From contig NC_011830.1 in NCBI RefSeq assembly GCF_000021925.1, positions 1,202,501 to 1,266,500 of the forward strand: DNA of 64,000 nt. Direction: 5' to 3'. A model generated the notes under the pieces. It had not been told where the DNA came from. It saw only the letters and a list, made by a program, of their open reading frames with translations, and did not search any database. Made by a program: the position numbers and the translations under genes. Each line of letters starts with the position of its first letter. The stretch's first letter is position 1. This document shows positions 50,717 through 59,966 of this stretch, piece after piece. The stretch comes from Desulfitobacterium hafniense DCB-2. GTDB lineage: Bacteria > Bacillota > Desulfitobacteriia > Desulfitobacteriales > Desulfitobacteriaceae.

Positions 50717-52210
50717 TTATGGGTATCTCTCCTGGAAAACGGCCTCAATATAGGTCTGAGGATCCAGCAACCCCGCTGCCGCTAAATCCACGACCCCGTG
50801 GAGACCTTCTGCTCCCAGGCCTAAGGCGATGGTACAGGCGGTAAGCAGGGCGATGGGAAGGAGCAGCCCTTTGGTGGTTCCTTTTTCCGTTTCCTCGGTA
50901 AAGTTTGTGTAGCCCCAGAAGACGTTCATGAACAGTTTTAACATGGAATACAAAACCATCAGACTGGTGAGCAGGCCGATGCCGCCGAGCCAGAAGTAAC
51001 CGGCGCGAAAGGTTCCTTCCGTGACAAAGATTTTGCCGAGGAAGCCGCTCAAGGGGGGAATGCCGGATATGGATAAAGCGGCGACAAAGAACATCCAGCC
51101 CAATTGAGGGTGCAAGCGGATGAGTCCGCTCATATCCTTAAGCTTTCCCGTGCCGGTCAGATGAAGGATTGTTCCTCCCAAGAGGAAAAGGAGAGCCTTG
51201 ACGATCATGTCATGAGCCAGATAATAGATGGAGCCCCGCAGGCCCGTTTCCGTGAAAGAGGCAAAGCCCGCCAGAATAAAGCCCACCCCAATCACCACAT
51301 TATAGGTGAGGATGCTCTTGATATCCCCAAAAGCAACGGCCCCCATAGCCCCCAGCAGCATGGTCACGGCAGCGAGAACCCCGATGAGCAGATGGGTAAC
51401 TTCGGGTTCATGGTAAAAAACCAGGGAGAATAAACGCATAATGGCGTAGATCCCCACTTTGGTCAATAAGGCAGCGAAGAGAGCGGCGATAGCTGTAGGG
51501 GGAGCGCTATAAGAACCGGGCAGCCAGAAGAAAAGGAAAAGACCGGCTTTCAGGCTGAAGACAATTAGAAACAAAAAGGCTACCGCGGTCATCAAGCCAT
51601 CCTGTCCGATTTCCGCTACCCGTACAGACAAATGAGCTAAATTCAAGGTGCCGGTCAGGCGATAGAGAAAAGCCAGAGCAATCAGAAAGAGAAAAGAGGA
51701 GATCATATTGATCAGAATATAGGGAATGGACTCTTTAAGCTGCAGTTTGGTGCCCCCCAGGGTAATCAGTACATAGGAAGCAACCAGCATGACCTCGAAG
51801 CACACAAATAAGTTGAAAATATCCCCGGTCAGGAAGGAACCGTTGACCCCGGCGATCAAAAATTGGCTTAAGGGATAAAAATAATGCCGCTCCCGTTGGC
51901 TGCCGATGGAAGAGAAAGCATAAGAAACACAACAAAAGGTGACGATGGCGGTGACCAAGACCAGCAGAATCGCCACCATATCGGCCACGAAGCTGATGCC
52001 GAAGGGAGCTTCCCACCCCCCCAGCTGAAGGGTTTGGATTCCCGTTGCCTGGATTTGTCTCATGAGCACAAGGGACACAATTCCCACCAGGGTAGTTGTG
52101 AGGAGGCTCAGGAACCGGTGAAGGCGGATATGATTGCGCAGGATAACCATGATCATTCCGGCCATAACCGGCAGGACAAGGGGCAGGATTACTAAATTAT
52201 TCATCATCAC
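50717..52210 (-). CDS. mnhD: Mrp antiporter subunit D
   Basis: A 497-residue NuoM/N-like proton-translocating subunit. It has FEVMLVASYVLITLGGTKLQ (~135-154, conserved E in helix 5), LTKVGIYAIMRLFSL (~247-261, K in helix 7) and LAHDMIVKALLFLLGG (helix 12 K). It works with MnhA in Na+/H+ exchange. The start may be ATG 52207/52204 rather than GTG 52210; it overlaps mnhC. Confidence 0.94.
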   Translation of the reverse strand: MMMNNLVILPLVLPVMAGMIMVILRNHIRLHRFLSLLTTTLVGIVSLVLMRQIQATGIQTLQLGGWEAPFGISFVADMVAILLVLVTAIVTFCCVSYAFSSIGSQRERHYFYPLSQFLIAGVNGSFLTGDIFNLFVCFEVMLVASYVLITLGGTKLQLKESIPYILINMISSFLFLIALAFLYRLTGTLNLAHLSVRVAEIGQDGLMTAVAFLFLIVFSLKAGLFLFFWLPGSYSAPPTAIAALFAALLTKVGIYAIMRLFSLVFYHEPEVTHLLIGVLAAVTMLLGAMGAVAFGDIKSILTYNVVIGVGFILAGFASFTETGLRGSIYYLAHDMIVKALLFLLGGTILHLTGTGKLKDMSGLIRLHPQLGWMFFVAALSISGIPPLSGFLGKIFVTEGTFRAGYFWLGGIGLLTSLMVLYSMLKLFMNVFWGYTNFTEETEKGTTKGLLLPIALLTACTIALGLGAEGLHGVVDLAAAGLLDPQTYIEAVFQERYP

Positions 52211-52535
52211 ACCCCCTTAATGCTTCTGAATCATCGCTTCCCAACACGTTATAGGTACGATAGCTCAAGACTAAGAAGAGGGCTGTGGTGGCGAAGTTAA
52301 TCACGATAGCCGTCAGCAAAAGGGCTTGGGGAAGGGGATCGGTGAAAAGACTCTCCTTCAGGCCCAGCAGCGGAGGACCGCCCTTTTTTAAGCCGCCCAT
52401 GGTCAGGATCAGCAGATTGACCCCGTGTCCGATCAGAGAGGTTCCTAAAATAATGCGGAGCAGAGTTTTGGAGAGGATTAAGTAGGTTCCTATAGTAAAT
52501 AAAATTCCGATCACGATTGCCATCAATGTTTCCAT
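52197..52535 (-). CDS. mnhC: Mrp antiporter subunit C
   Basis: A 112-residue NuoK-like subunit with three helices (GILFTIGTYLILSKTLLRII ~10-29, TSLIGHGVNLLILTMGGL, LLLTAIVINFATTALFL). ATG 52535 immediately follows the mnhB stop codon. Confidence 0.94.
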   Translation of the reverse strand: METLMAIVIGILFTIGTYLILSKTLLRIILGTSLIGHGVNLLILTMGGLKKGGPPLLGLKESLFTDPLPQALLLTAIVINFATTALFLVLSYRTYNVLGSDDSEALRGCDDE

Positions 52536-52961
52536 TTATCGATCATCACCTATACTCATAATAATGGTTAAAGACGTTCCAATAACGGCTAAGGCAACTC
52601 CCACATCGAACAACACGGCGGTGGCCATCTCGGTCTTTCCGAACAAAGGAAGATGGACATAACCAAAAGCCTGGGTCAAAAAGGGCTCTCCTATGAACAT
52701 GCCCCGGGCTCCTGTCAAGACAGAAATCAACACGCCGACTCCGGCCAGGGCTTTAAAATCCACCGGGAAGTTTTGGCGGACTTTTTCGATTCCATAGACG
52801 AGAAAGAGGAGGACGATGGCCGCCACAAAGGCCAGCCCGCCGATAAAGCCGCCTCCTGGGTGGTGATGGCCGGAAACGAAAAGGTTGACGGCGAAGGTCA
52901 GAATAATGATCACGACGACTTTCGTGACCATCCGTAAAATGACATCATTAGGATCTTTCAT
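52536..52961 (-). CDS. mnhB: Mrp antiporter subunit B
   Basis: A 141-residue membrane subunit. FVSGHHHPGGGFIGGLAFVA (~28-47) is the MrpB signature with the GGGF turn. In a compact gap between mnhA and mnhC. Part of the seven-gene complex. Confidence 0.94.
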   Translation of the reverse strand: MKDPNDVILRMVTKVVVIIILTFAVNLFVSGHHHPGGGFIGGLAFVAAIVLLFLVYGIEKVRQNFPVDFKALAGVGVLISVLTGARGMFIGEPFLTQAFGYVHLPLFGKTEMATAVLFDVGVALAVIGTSLTIIMSIGDDR

Positions 52962-52962
52962 G

Positions 52963-55335
52963 CTATTTCCCTCCCGCCATACGCAGTTTGATCAGTGTAT
53001 AGACCCCTAAGCCGGCCATGGACAGGACCAAAATTTCCAACATGGTATCAAATCCCCGGAAATCCACGAGAATGGCATTGACGATATTTTTGGCTCCGGC
53101 CAGCTCATAAGCATTTTCGTAATAACCGGCAATGGATTCAGGGAGGGGATTGCCGTTAGCGGAGAGAGCAACCAAGGTCATAACCAGACCAACGGCCAGG
53201 GAAAGCAAACCATTGACCACTTTAGAGGGAAGGGGAGTGGTTTCTTTTTTCAACTTGGGCAAATGGTAAAAGCAAAGCAAAAATAAGACGGTGGTAATGG
53301 TCTCCACAACCAGTTGGGTGAGGGCTAAATCGGGAGCGCGGAAGAGGACAAAGAAAAAGACCACAAGAAAGCCCAAAGCTCCCACGGCAATAATGGCAGT
53401 CAGGCGTGTTTCAGCCAGGAGAACCGTGATGGCGCAAACCACCATGCCCGCCAGCAAGGCCAGCTCGTAGATGCTGAAAGCAGCGTCATGGGAAGGGTCA
53501 AAAGCGATCCCCTGGGCCAGGACCAGGGCTCCGCCCACCGCTACCACGATAAAGCTGAGGATATAGATAAGGTAGTCCCGAAGGGAGCCTGTCATATACC
53601 GTTTGGTCAGAGCCAGGGAAAGGGACTCCATGAGTTCCAGGGCAGTTTCATAGATATGGTTCAAGGTTAAGCTTTGGGGATAAGTGCGATAAAGCTTTAC
53701 CCATTTTTTCAGGGTTTTGTAGAGAGTACCGCCGAGGACAATGACGCCCAGGGTCATCAGCAGTTCGGGAGTCACCCCATGCCAGGGGCTGACATGAACG
53801 GTTAAAAGATTTTCCCGGGCAAGGGAAGGCAGGACCGCCGCCCAGGCAGGGGCCAATACATAGTGGACCAGAACATTGGGGAAGAAAAAGAGGAGCACAA
53901 CCAATGCCGCCAAGACCATGGGGGGGAGCAACATGCCCAGGGGGGCTTCGTGGGCTTGTTTCCCTGATTTGACCCGCGGCTGTCCCGTAAAGGTCTTAAA
54001 GACCATGATCAGGGAGTAGACAAAGGTCAGGACACTGGCGAGCCAGGCCACAACCGGAATGAGTACAGATATTTCCGAAGCATTCAATACGGCAGTAAAG
54101 AACAGCTCCTTGCTTAAAAAGCCGTTAAAAGGAGGCAACCCGGCCATGGATAAGCAGCCGATGAGAGCCAGGGTAAAGGAAATAGGCATGATATGCATTA
54201 ATCCGCCTAATTTCCGAATATCCCGGGTCCCTGTTTCATGGTCGATAATCCCCACCACCATAAAGAGACAGCCTTTAAAGGTAGAATGATTAACCAAATG
54301 AAAGAGTCCCGTAAACACAGCGAGAGCATAGGCAGCCTGGGCATTCCCGGCCTCAGGGGCCAACCCGGCGGAGCCCAGTCCCAATAAGCTCATGATCAGA
54401 CCCAACTGGCTGATGGTGGAGTAAGCCAATAAAGCTTTCAAATCGGTCTGCCTTATGGCGTTGAAAGAACCGTAGAACAAGGTCATAAGACCGATCCCTG
54501 TAACCAGCCAGAACCAGACTTCTCCCCCGCCGAAGATTGGAGTAAAGCGGGCTACCAGATAAATGCCTGCCTTCACCATGGTGGCCGAATGCAAATAGGC
54601 GCTCACCGGAGTGGGAGCTTCCATGGCGTCAGGGAGCCAGATGCTGAAGGGAAATTGAGCAGATTTGGTGAAGGCGCCGAGCAGGATCAAGACCATGACC
54701 GGAAGGAATAAGGTATGGGAGTGAATCCCGTCAAGACTATGGACCATTTCACGAATGCTGTAGGTATCGGTCATCATGGTCAGCAGGATGAATCCTGCCA
54801 GCATGGCCAAGCCGCCAAAAACCGTAATCAACAGTGATTTACGGGCACCGGAGCGGGACTTCTCCCGTTCGAACCAGTAGGCGATCAATAAAAAGGAAGA
54901 AATACTGGTCATTTCCCAAAAAACATAAAGGGCAAAAATATTGTCGGAAAGCACAACCCCCAGCATTGCTCCCATAAATAAGAGCAGATAGATATAGAAA
55001 TTGTGCAAGGCTTCTTTATGCTTGGAAAGATAATAGATAGAATAGAGAATCACCAGAAATCCTACCCCACTGATGAGCAGGCCAAAGATCAGGGATAAAC
55101 CATCTAGGAAAAGGGTGATATTAATATCATAGGCAGGAATCCAAGGAAGACTTAGGTCAATGATTCCTCCTGAAGATATAGTGGGAACTGTAGATAAAAG
55201 AATGCCAAAAATCAGCAAGGGAATCCAAACGACGAACCAGCCTGTATGTATTTGGGGAGTGAATCGCTTATGTAGGACCGGAACCAGGAAAGCAAACAGA
55301 AAGGGTATCCCTAAAATAGGATAAAGCCAAACCAT
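52963..55335 (-). CDS. mnhA: Mrp antiporter subunit A
   Basis: A 790-residue NuoL-like subunit. N-terminal two-thirds: YVFWEMTSISSFLLIAYWFE (~136-155, E in helix 5), SAQFPFSIWLPDAMEAPTPV (~226-245) and ATMVKAGIYLVARF (K in helix 7-8). C-terminal third carries the MrpB-like and E-type extension (RAPDLALTQLVVET ~660-673). It is the first gene of the operon, behind GGAGGAGG, and pumps protons against sodium. Divergent to the Usp-like gene at 55463. Confidence 0.95.
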   Translation of the reverse strand: MVWLYPILGIPFLFAFLVPVLHKRFTPQIHTGWFVVWIPLLIFGILLSTVPTISSGGIIDLSLPWIPAYDINITLFLDGLSLIFGLLISGVGFLVILYSIYYLSKHKEALHNFYIYLLLFMGAMLGVVLSDNIFALYVFWEMTSISSFLLIAYWFEREKSRSGARKSLLITVFGGLAMLAGFILLTMMTDTYSIREMVHSLDGIHSHTLFLPVMVLILLGAFTKSAQFPFSIWLPDAMEAPTPVSAYLHSATMVKAGIYLVARFTPIFGGGEVWFWLVTGIGLMTLFYGSFNAIRQTDLKALLAYSTISQLGLIMSLLGLGSAGLAPEAGNAQAAYALAVFTGLFHLVNHSTFKGCLFMVVGIIDHETGTRDIRKLGGLMHIMPISFTLALIGCLSMAGLPPFNGFLSKELFFTAVLNASEISVLIPVVAWLASVLTFVYSLIMVFKTFTGQPRVKSGKQAHEAPLGMLLPPMVLAALVVLLFFFPNVLVHYVLAPAWAAVLPSLARENLLTVHVSPWHGVTPELLMTLGVIVLGGTLYKTLKKWVKLYRTYPQSLTLNHIYETALELMESLSLALTKRYMTGSLRDYLIYILSFIVVAVGGALVLAQGIAFDPSHDAAFSIYELALLAGMVVCAITVLLAETRLTAIIAVGALGFLVVFFFVLFRAPDLALTQLVVETITTVLFLLCFYHLPKLKKETTPLPSKVVNGLLSLAVGLVMTLVALSANGNPLPESIAGYYENAYELAGAKNIVNAILVDFRGFDTMLEILVLSMAGLGVYTLIKLRMAGGK

Positions 55336-55371
55336 CTATCCTCCTCCTTTTCTTTTATGTTCTTATAGTGG

Positions 55372-55400
55372 TTGACTGAAAAGGGTTCATGAGCTATAGT
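55372..55400 (+). promoter_or_regulatory. Promoter of the Usp/KdpD-like gene
   Basis: TTGACT (55372-55377), 17 bases, TATAGT (55395-55400), in the 127-base gap between mnhA and the rightward gene. Confidence 0.7.
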
Positions 55401-55462
55401 CATATTTAAGTTAATCAGTGAGAGGAAAAATGCTCCTGTCGCTGGATTCTGAGGTGGGACAA

Positions 55463-56146
55463 ATGTTTAAAAAGAAAAAACATATGGACGAAGGGCTCCT
55501 GGTTTGTATTTATTATGGCCCTAACGGTGAGCGACTCATACGACGTGGCAGCAAGATTGCGAAAATGTTTGATTGCCCGCTCTATATATTGACCGTGGAT
55601 GCCAAACCTTTTGATGAGTTGGATGCGGATAAATCCATGTATATCACCAAGTGGAAAAAACTGGCCAAGGAAGTTGAGGCAGACGGTTTTATTCTCAAGG
55701 ATAATGAGCAGCGTCCCGTCTACAAGGTAATCGCCGAAACAGCCCGGGAAAAGAGAGCCACCCAGATTATCATGGGTCAAACCGTTCAAAGCCGCTGGGA
55801 GCAGATTACCAAGGAATCTATTGTCAATTTGCTTTTAAAGGAAATCCCTTTCGTGGACCTTCACATCATCTCGGTAGCCCGCTATATTAAAGATCCGGAC
55901 TGCAACTATGAAAAGGGTATCCGGGCTTATCTTATGAAGGAAGGAGAAAACTTCCGGCTGGTCTTTAAACACAGCAAAGAAATCGTCTATGAAGGTATCT
56001 TCTTTAAAGAATTCGGCACCGACTTTAATAACGGGATTTTCAAGCTCATTAAAGATGGTGAAACCTTACAGGTCCAGGTCATTGAAGATATGGTTACCGA
56101 ATTGACCAATGTGGATATGGAACCCAATGAGAATAATGAAAACTGA
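55463..56146 (+). CDS. KdpD/Usp-type nucleotide-binding domain protein
   Basis: About 227 residues. Residues ~8-130 resemble the universal-stress-protein domain of KdpD: GLLVCIYYGPNGERLIRRG (~11-29), LYILTVDAKPF, and ATQIIMGQTVQSRWEQITK (~107-125). The C-terminal ~90 residues (GEGENFRLVFKHSKEIVY-like, then IVYEGIFFKEFGTDF) form a second small domain I do not recognise. No kinase part is present. GAGGTG six bases before ATG 55463 decides the start over the earlier GTG and ATG. Its divergent position to mnhA hints at a sensor of ion stress. Confidence 0.75.
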   Translation: MFKKKKHMDEGLLVCIYYGPNGERLIRRGSKIAKMFDCPLYILTVDAKPFDELDADKSMYITKWKKLAKEVEADGFILKDNEQRPVYKVIAETAREKRATQIIMGQTVQSRWEQITKESIVNLLLKEIPFVDLHIISVARYIKDPDCNYEKGIRAYLMKEGENFRLVFKHSKEIVYEGIFFKEFGTDFNNGIFKLIKDGETLQVQVIEDMVTELTNVDMEPNENNEN

Positions 56147-56159
56147 CCCCTGGTATACG

Positions 56160-56184
56160 CTCCACTGGCAACAGTGGAGTTTTT
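56160..56184 (+). terminator. Terminator of the Usp-like gene
   Basis: CTCCACTG-GCAA-CAGTGGAG followed by TTTTTGC. Confidence 0.92.
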
Positions 56185-56195
56185 GCTTTTCAACG

Positions 56196-56759
56196 TTACA
56201 AATTGACATTGACTTTGATGAAGCGGGTTTCTTCTTTATTGATACCGATATACTTTAAGGTTTCCGAAGGAGAATGATGGTGAAAGGCTTTCATCAAGAT
56301 GGAAACTGCGACACCGGCTCGGAAAGCATGATAGCCGAAGGTTTTTCTTAAAGTATGAGTGCCGATCTTCCCGGGAATACCCACCTGCCGTGCGGCATGA
56401 TTAATGATGCGATAAGCTTGCTGACGGGTAATGGGCAGGTTGTCTTTTTTGGATTTAAAGAGATAATCGCTTCCGTTCAAACGGGCCAGGGCTAAGTATT
56501 TCAATAACTCTTCCTGAATCCGGTTATTAATGTAGTAGGCTTTTTCTTCGCCGCTTTTTCCATCCTGAATCAGCAAGAACTCTTTAATCCGGCCATCCTC
56601 CCACACGTCGCTGAGCTTGAGAGCCAGTAAGTCGCTGATTCTCAATCCGGTATTAATACCGAAAACGAAAAGTAAAAGATCCCGTTGGGAGTGATTGCTC
56701 AATATTTTTTTAATCGCATTAATACTCTCCACATCTTTAATGGGATCGACGTACTCCAC
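56196..56759 (-). CDS. Lone tyrosine-recombinase catalytic domain
   Basis: A 187-residue integrase catalytic domain: TGLRISDLLALK (Arg ~40), HTLRKTFGYHAF (H-x-x-R ~133-136), HHHSPSETLKYIGI (His ~159, Tyr ~168). The N-terminal arm/core-binding domain is missing, so it may be a stand-alone recombinase or a relic of a mobile element. GTG 56759 behind AGGGGGG. It is bordered by the Usp-like and cooS genes with no attachment sites I can identify. Confidence 0.88.
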   Translation of the reverse strand: MEYVDPIKDVESINAIKKILSNHSQRDLLLFVFGINTGLRISDLLALKLSDVWEDGRIKEFLLIQDGKSGEEKAYYINNRIQEELLKYLALARLNGSDYLFKSKKDNLPITRQQAYRIINHAARQVGIPGKIGTHTLRKTFGYHAFRAGVAVSILMKAFHHHSPSETLKYIGINKEETRFIKVNVNL

Positions 56760-56928
56760 AGGTTATGCCCCCCTGAATGTAACATAATCATATTCTAACA
56801 AAAATTGAGTAACATTACAAACCAATATTGGCTCCCATACATAGGAAAAGGGGAAATGGAGCAAACTCTTTGTTGAAGGTTATAGAGGATGAAGCAAGGC
56901 ATCATCCCATCGATAAGGAGTGAAATTA

Positions 56929-58842
56929 ATGAGTGAAACGGTTCTGGAGAAGACCGAAGGCCGGGTGAGTTATCACGATTCTGTAGAGGAGATGCTGGTC
57001 AGAATTCGTGAAGACGGGATGTCCAACGTCTTTGACCGCTATCAAGCCCAGGAAAAAATCCGCTGTAAATTTTGCCTGCAGGGTTTAACTTGCCAGCAAT
57101 GTTCCCAAGGTCCTTGCCGAATCAATGAAAAAGGGGAACAAGATCGGGGCGTTTGCGGTATTGGTCCTGATGCTATGGCGATGCGCAAGCTGCTCCTGCA
57201 GAACATTATGGGAGCAGGTACATACAGCCACCATGCTTATGAAGCTTTTCGCACCCTGAAAGCTACCGGGGAGGGCAAAACCCCCTTTAAGATCAAGGAG
57301 CCGGAGAAACTCCAATGGATGTGTGAAAAACTGGGGATTGACACTGATCAGGATATGAATAAGATGGCCATTCAATTAGCCGATCTATTGGAGCATCAGC
57401 AGCAGATCGGAGTGGAAGAGAAGAACCTGATGGTGGAAGCCTTTGCGCCGAAGAAACGGAAACAGGTCTGGCGGGATTTAAATATTTACCCTGCCGGAAC
57501 CGTTCATGAGGAGCAAAACTGTGTGGCCAGCTGCCTCACCAATGTGGACGGCAACTATGCCTCCCTGGCCTTGAAGGCTCTGCGCTTAGGTCTGGCGACG
57601 ATTTATAACTCACAAATCGGGCTGGAGATGGTCCAGGATATTCTCTTTGGCACCCCTCAGCCTCATGAAGTGGATGTAGACTTAGGGATCATGTGCCCGG
57701 AACATGTCAACATCGTCTTTAATGGACATCAACCCTGGATCGGGGCGGCTATGATTGAAAGAGCCCGCTCCTCGGATGTGCAGGAAAAGGCCAGGGCAGC
57801 GGGCGCCAAAGGCCTGCGTGTGGTAGGCTCCATCGAGACCGGACAGGAGCTCCTGCAGCGCTTCGAGATGGATGATGTGTTTGTAGGTTTGATGGGCAAC
57901 TGGCTGGCCATTGAGCCGCTGCTGGCTACCGGGACAGTGGATGTCCTGGCTATGGAAGAAAACTGCTCCCCTCCGGCCATCGATATGTATGCTGAGAAAT
58001 ATCAGGCCACTCTGGTCTCCATCAGCACCATCATCGACATCCCCGGCTTGCAGCATAAATTTCCTTATGATCCTTCGGAAACGGATAAAATCGTGGAGGC
58101 TTTGATTGAGTTAGCTATCGATAATTTCAAGAAAAGAAAAGGCAAAGTCACTCCCAAGGTTCCTCAGTATAAGGCAAAAGCCATTGCCGGCTTCTCGACG
58201 GAAGCTGTCCTGGGCGCCTTGGGGAATAAGCTGGACCCTTTGGTGGAAGTGATCGCTGCCGGCAAGATCAAAGGAGTGGTGGCTCTGGCCAACTGTTCCA
58301 CCTTAAGGAATGGTCCCCAGGATTGGAATACGGTTAACCTGACGAAACAGCTGATCAAGAAAGATATCCTGGTCGTGGCCGGCGGGTGCGGGAATCACGC
58401 CCTGGAAGTAGCCGGGCTTTGCAATTTGGACGCCATTAAGGAAGCCGGTTCTGGGCTGCAGGAGATTTGCTCCGCTTTAAAAATTCCTCCGGTGCTGAGC
58501 TTTGGCACCTGTACCGATACGGGACGCATCAGCATGCTGGTTACCGCTCTGGCGGATCATCTGGATGTGGATATCCCCCAGCTCCCAATCGCTGTCACAG
58601 CTCCGGAATGGATGGAGCAAAAAGCGACTATCGACGGTGTCTTTGCCGTGGCTTATGGAGCCTATACTCATCTCTCCCCCACCCCCTTTATCACGGGTGC
58701 CCCTCAGCTTGTTAAGCTTCTGACCGAGGATGTGGAAGGACTGACCGGCGGCAAAGTGGCGGTAGGGGATGATCCTGTGGAAGTAGCTAATGCTATCGAG
58801 GCCCATATCGTGGCGAAACGAAAAGGGCTGGGTTTGCATTAA
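56929..58842 (+). CDS. cooS: Anaerobic Ni-Fe CO dehydrogenase catalytic subunit, non-canonical
   Basis: About 637 residues. The N-terminal cysteines are C46, C49, C55, C58, C63, C76 (IRCKFCLQGLTCQQCSQG), fitting a B-cluster plus a changed D-cluster. C-cluster ligands by motif: His267 (NGHQPW), Cys346 (ENCSPP), Cys456 (LANCST), Cys487 (GGCGNH), Cys528 (FGTCTD). The position that should be the second ligand of the unique Fe (Cys295 in C. hydrogenoformans CODH-II as I recall it) is Glu303 (GSIETGQE). ATG 56929 behind AAGGAG. No accessory genes (cooC, cooF, ACS) are adjacent; an Fnr-type gene follows. Confidence 0.9.
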   Translation: MSETVLEKTEGRVSYHDSVEEMLVRIREDGMSNVFDRYQAQEKIRCKFCLQGLTCQQCSQGPCRINEKGEQDRGVCGIGPDAMAMRKLLLQNIMGAGTYSHHAYEAFRTLKATGEGKTPFKIKEPEKLQWMCEKLGIDTDQDMNKMAIQLADLLEHQQQIGVEEKNLMVEAFAPKKRKQVWRDLNIYPAGTVHEEQNCVASCLTNVDGNYASLALKALRLGLATIYNSQIGLEMVQDILFGTPQPHEVDVDLGIMCPEHVNIVFNGHQPWIGAAMIERARSSDVQEKARAAGAKGLRVVGSIETGQELLQRFEMDDVFVGLMGNWLAIEPLLATGTVDVLAMEENCSPPAIDMYAEKYQATLVSISTIIDIPGLQHKFPYDPSETDKIVEALIELAIDNFKKRKGKVTPKVPQYKAKAIAGFSTEAVLGALGNKLDPLVEVIAAGKIKGVVALANCSTLRNGPQDWNTVNLTKQLIKKDILVVAGGCGNHALEVAGLCNLDAIKEAGSGLQEICSALKIPPVLSFGTCTDTGRISMLVTALADHLDVDIPQLPIAVTAPEWMEQKATIDGVFAVAYGAYTHLSPTPFITGAPQLVKLLTEDVEGLTGGKVAVGDDPVEVANAIEAHIVAKRKGLGLH

Positions 58843-58856
58843 GAAGAGTTCAGAGA

Positions 58857-58881
58857 CGCCGGCCAATAGGCCGGCGCTTCT
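58857..58881 (+). terminator. Terminator of cooS
   Basis: CGCCGGCC-AATA-GGCCGGCG followed by CTTCTTTT. Confidence 0.9.
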
Positions 58882-59019
58882 TTTGGGCATGGAAATCAGC
58901 AAGGGAAGGTTCCAATGCTTGAGCGGCAGTAAAGGAGAATCACATAACTTTCGCGAATAATTAAAACATACTGAGGAATTATAGCATTGAATCTAAATAT
59001 GGAATTAAGGAGCATATCC

Positions 59020-59739
59020 ATGAAATCTTGTACTGCCTGCCATAGCTGTGGATGCCATTCCGAAGGGCAATTCTGCGCCGCTAAGGCTCCGATATTTGCC
59101 ATGCTTGCTGATGAACAGCTGGCGGTGATCAGCGGCTTGATCACAAGGCGACGTTATAAAAAGGGCCAGGTCCTTTTCTTCGAAGGGGATGTGTCAGATA
59201 AGTTCTACATCATCAATCACGGAAAAATCAAGACCTTTAAACATACCAGAGAGGGTAAGGAACAAATCCTCTATATTCTTAGTGAAGGGGATTTTATCGG
59301 CGATCTGAGCCTTCTCAAGAAGAGCGCTTTTCCATATAATGCCGAAGCCTTGGAGGATGTCGGTGTCTGCACTCTGTCCAAAGATGATCTGGATAGGATC
59401 TTAAAAGAAAATCCGGAGATTTGTTTAAAAATCCTGGAGAGTGTCCATGATCGGCTTGTCAATCTTGAGAACTTGGTTCAGACCTTGAGCACCAAGGATG
59501 TGGAGGCCAGAATCGCCGGCTTGTTATTCAATTTTTCGAAGAATTTTGGGGAACATAAGGACGGCAAAGTCATGCTCAATATAGCTTTGACCCGGGAGGA
59601 GATGGCCAATTTTATCGGAGTGACCCGGGAGACCATGAGCCGTAAGCTATCCGGGATGCAAGATGAAGGCATCCTGGAACTGGTCGGCAATAAACGCATT
59701 ATCATCAACCGTCTCCAAGATTTAGAAGCAATGATGTAA
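59020..59739 (+). CDS. Crp/Fnr-family regulator with N-terminal cysteine cluster
   Basis: A 239-residue regulator. The N-terminus CTACHSCGCHSEGQFC (~4-19) has five closely spaced cysteines like [4Fe-4S]-type Fnr proteins. A cNMP-like barrel follows (FFEGDVSDKFYIINHGKIKT ~49-68), then the dimer helix and HTH (LTREEMANFIGVTRETMSRK ~192-211). It would sense oxygen or NO through the cluster. ATG 59020 behind AAGGAG. A perfect FNR-type box precedes the next gene (RIC), a probable target. Confidence 0.9.
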   Translation: MKSCTACHSCGCHSEGQFCAAKAPIFAMLADEQLAVISGLITRRRYKKGQVLFFEGDVSDKFYIINHGKIKTFKHTREGKEQILYILSEGDFIGDLSLLKKSAFPYNAEALEDVGVCTLSKDDLDRILKENPEICLKILESVHDRLVNLENLVQTLSTKDVEARIAGLLFNFSKNFGEHKDGKVMLNIALTREEMANFIGVTRETMSRKLSGMQDEGILELVGNKRIIINRLQDLEAMM

Positions 59740-59839
59740 TAATGATTTAATATAGAGGGTAATATAGGGTACAAAAAATTTTCAAGCAGTGCTGTGATTC
59801 CAAGGGGAAGGGCGGCGCTTTTTTGTTGCTTTTTTACTT

Positions 59840-59853
59840 TTGATTTAAATCAA
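59840..59853 (+). promoter_or_regulatory. FNR/NnrR-type box upstream of the RIC gene
   Basis: TTGAT-TTAA-ATCAA is a perfect FNR palindrome, 114 bases before ATG 59967. The likely binder is the Crp/Fnr protein encoded just upstream. Confidence 0.75.
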
Positions 59854-59966
59854 GATTAGATTTGACTGCAATCACAGCGTCGAAAACTCTGGCAAGATAT
59901 GATATGAACATAAGATAAGTCAATTGATTCAGAGGGCTGAGAGAAGAGATGAAGGAGGAGTTTACC

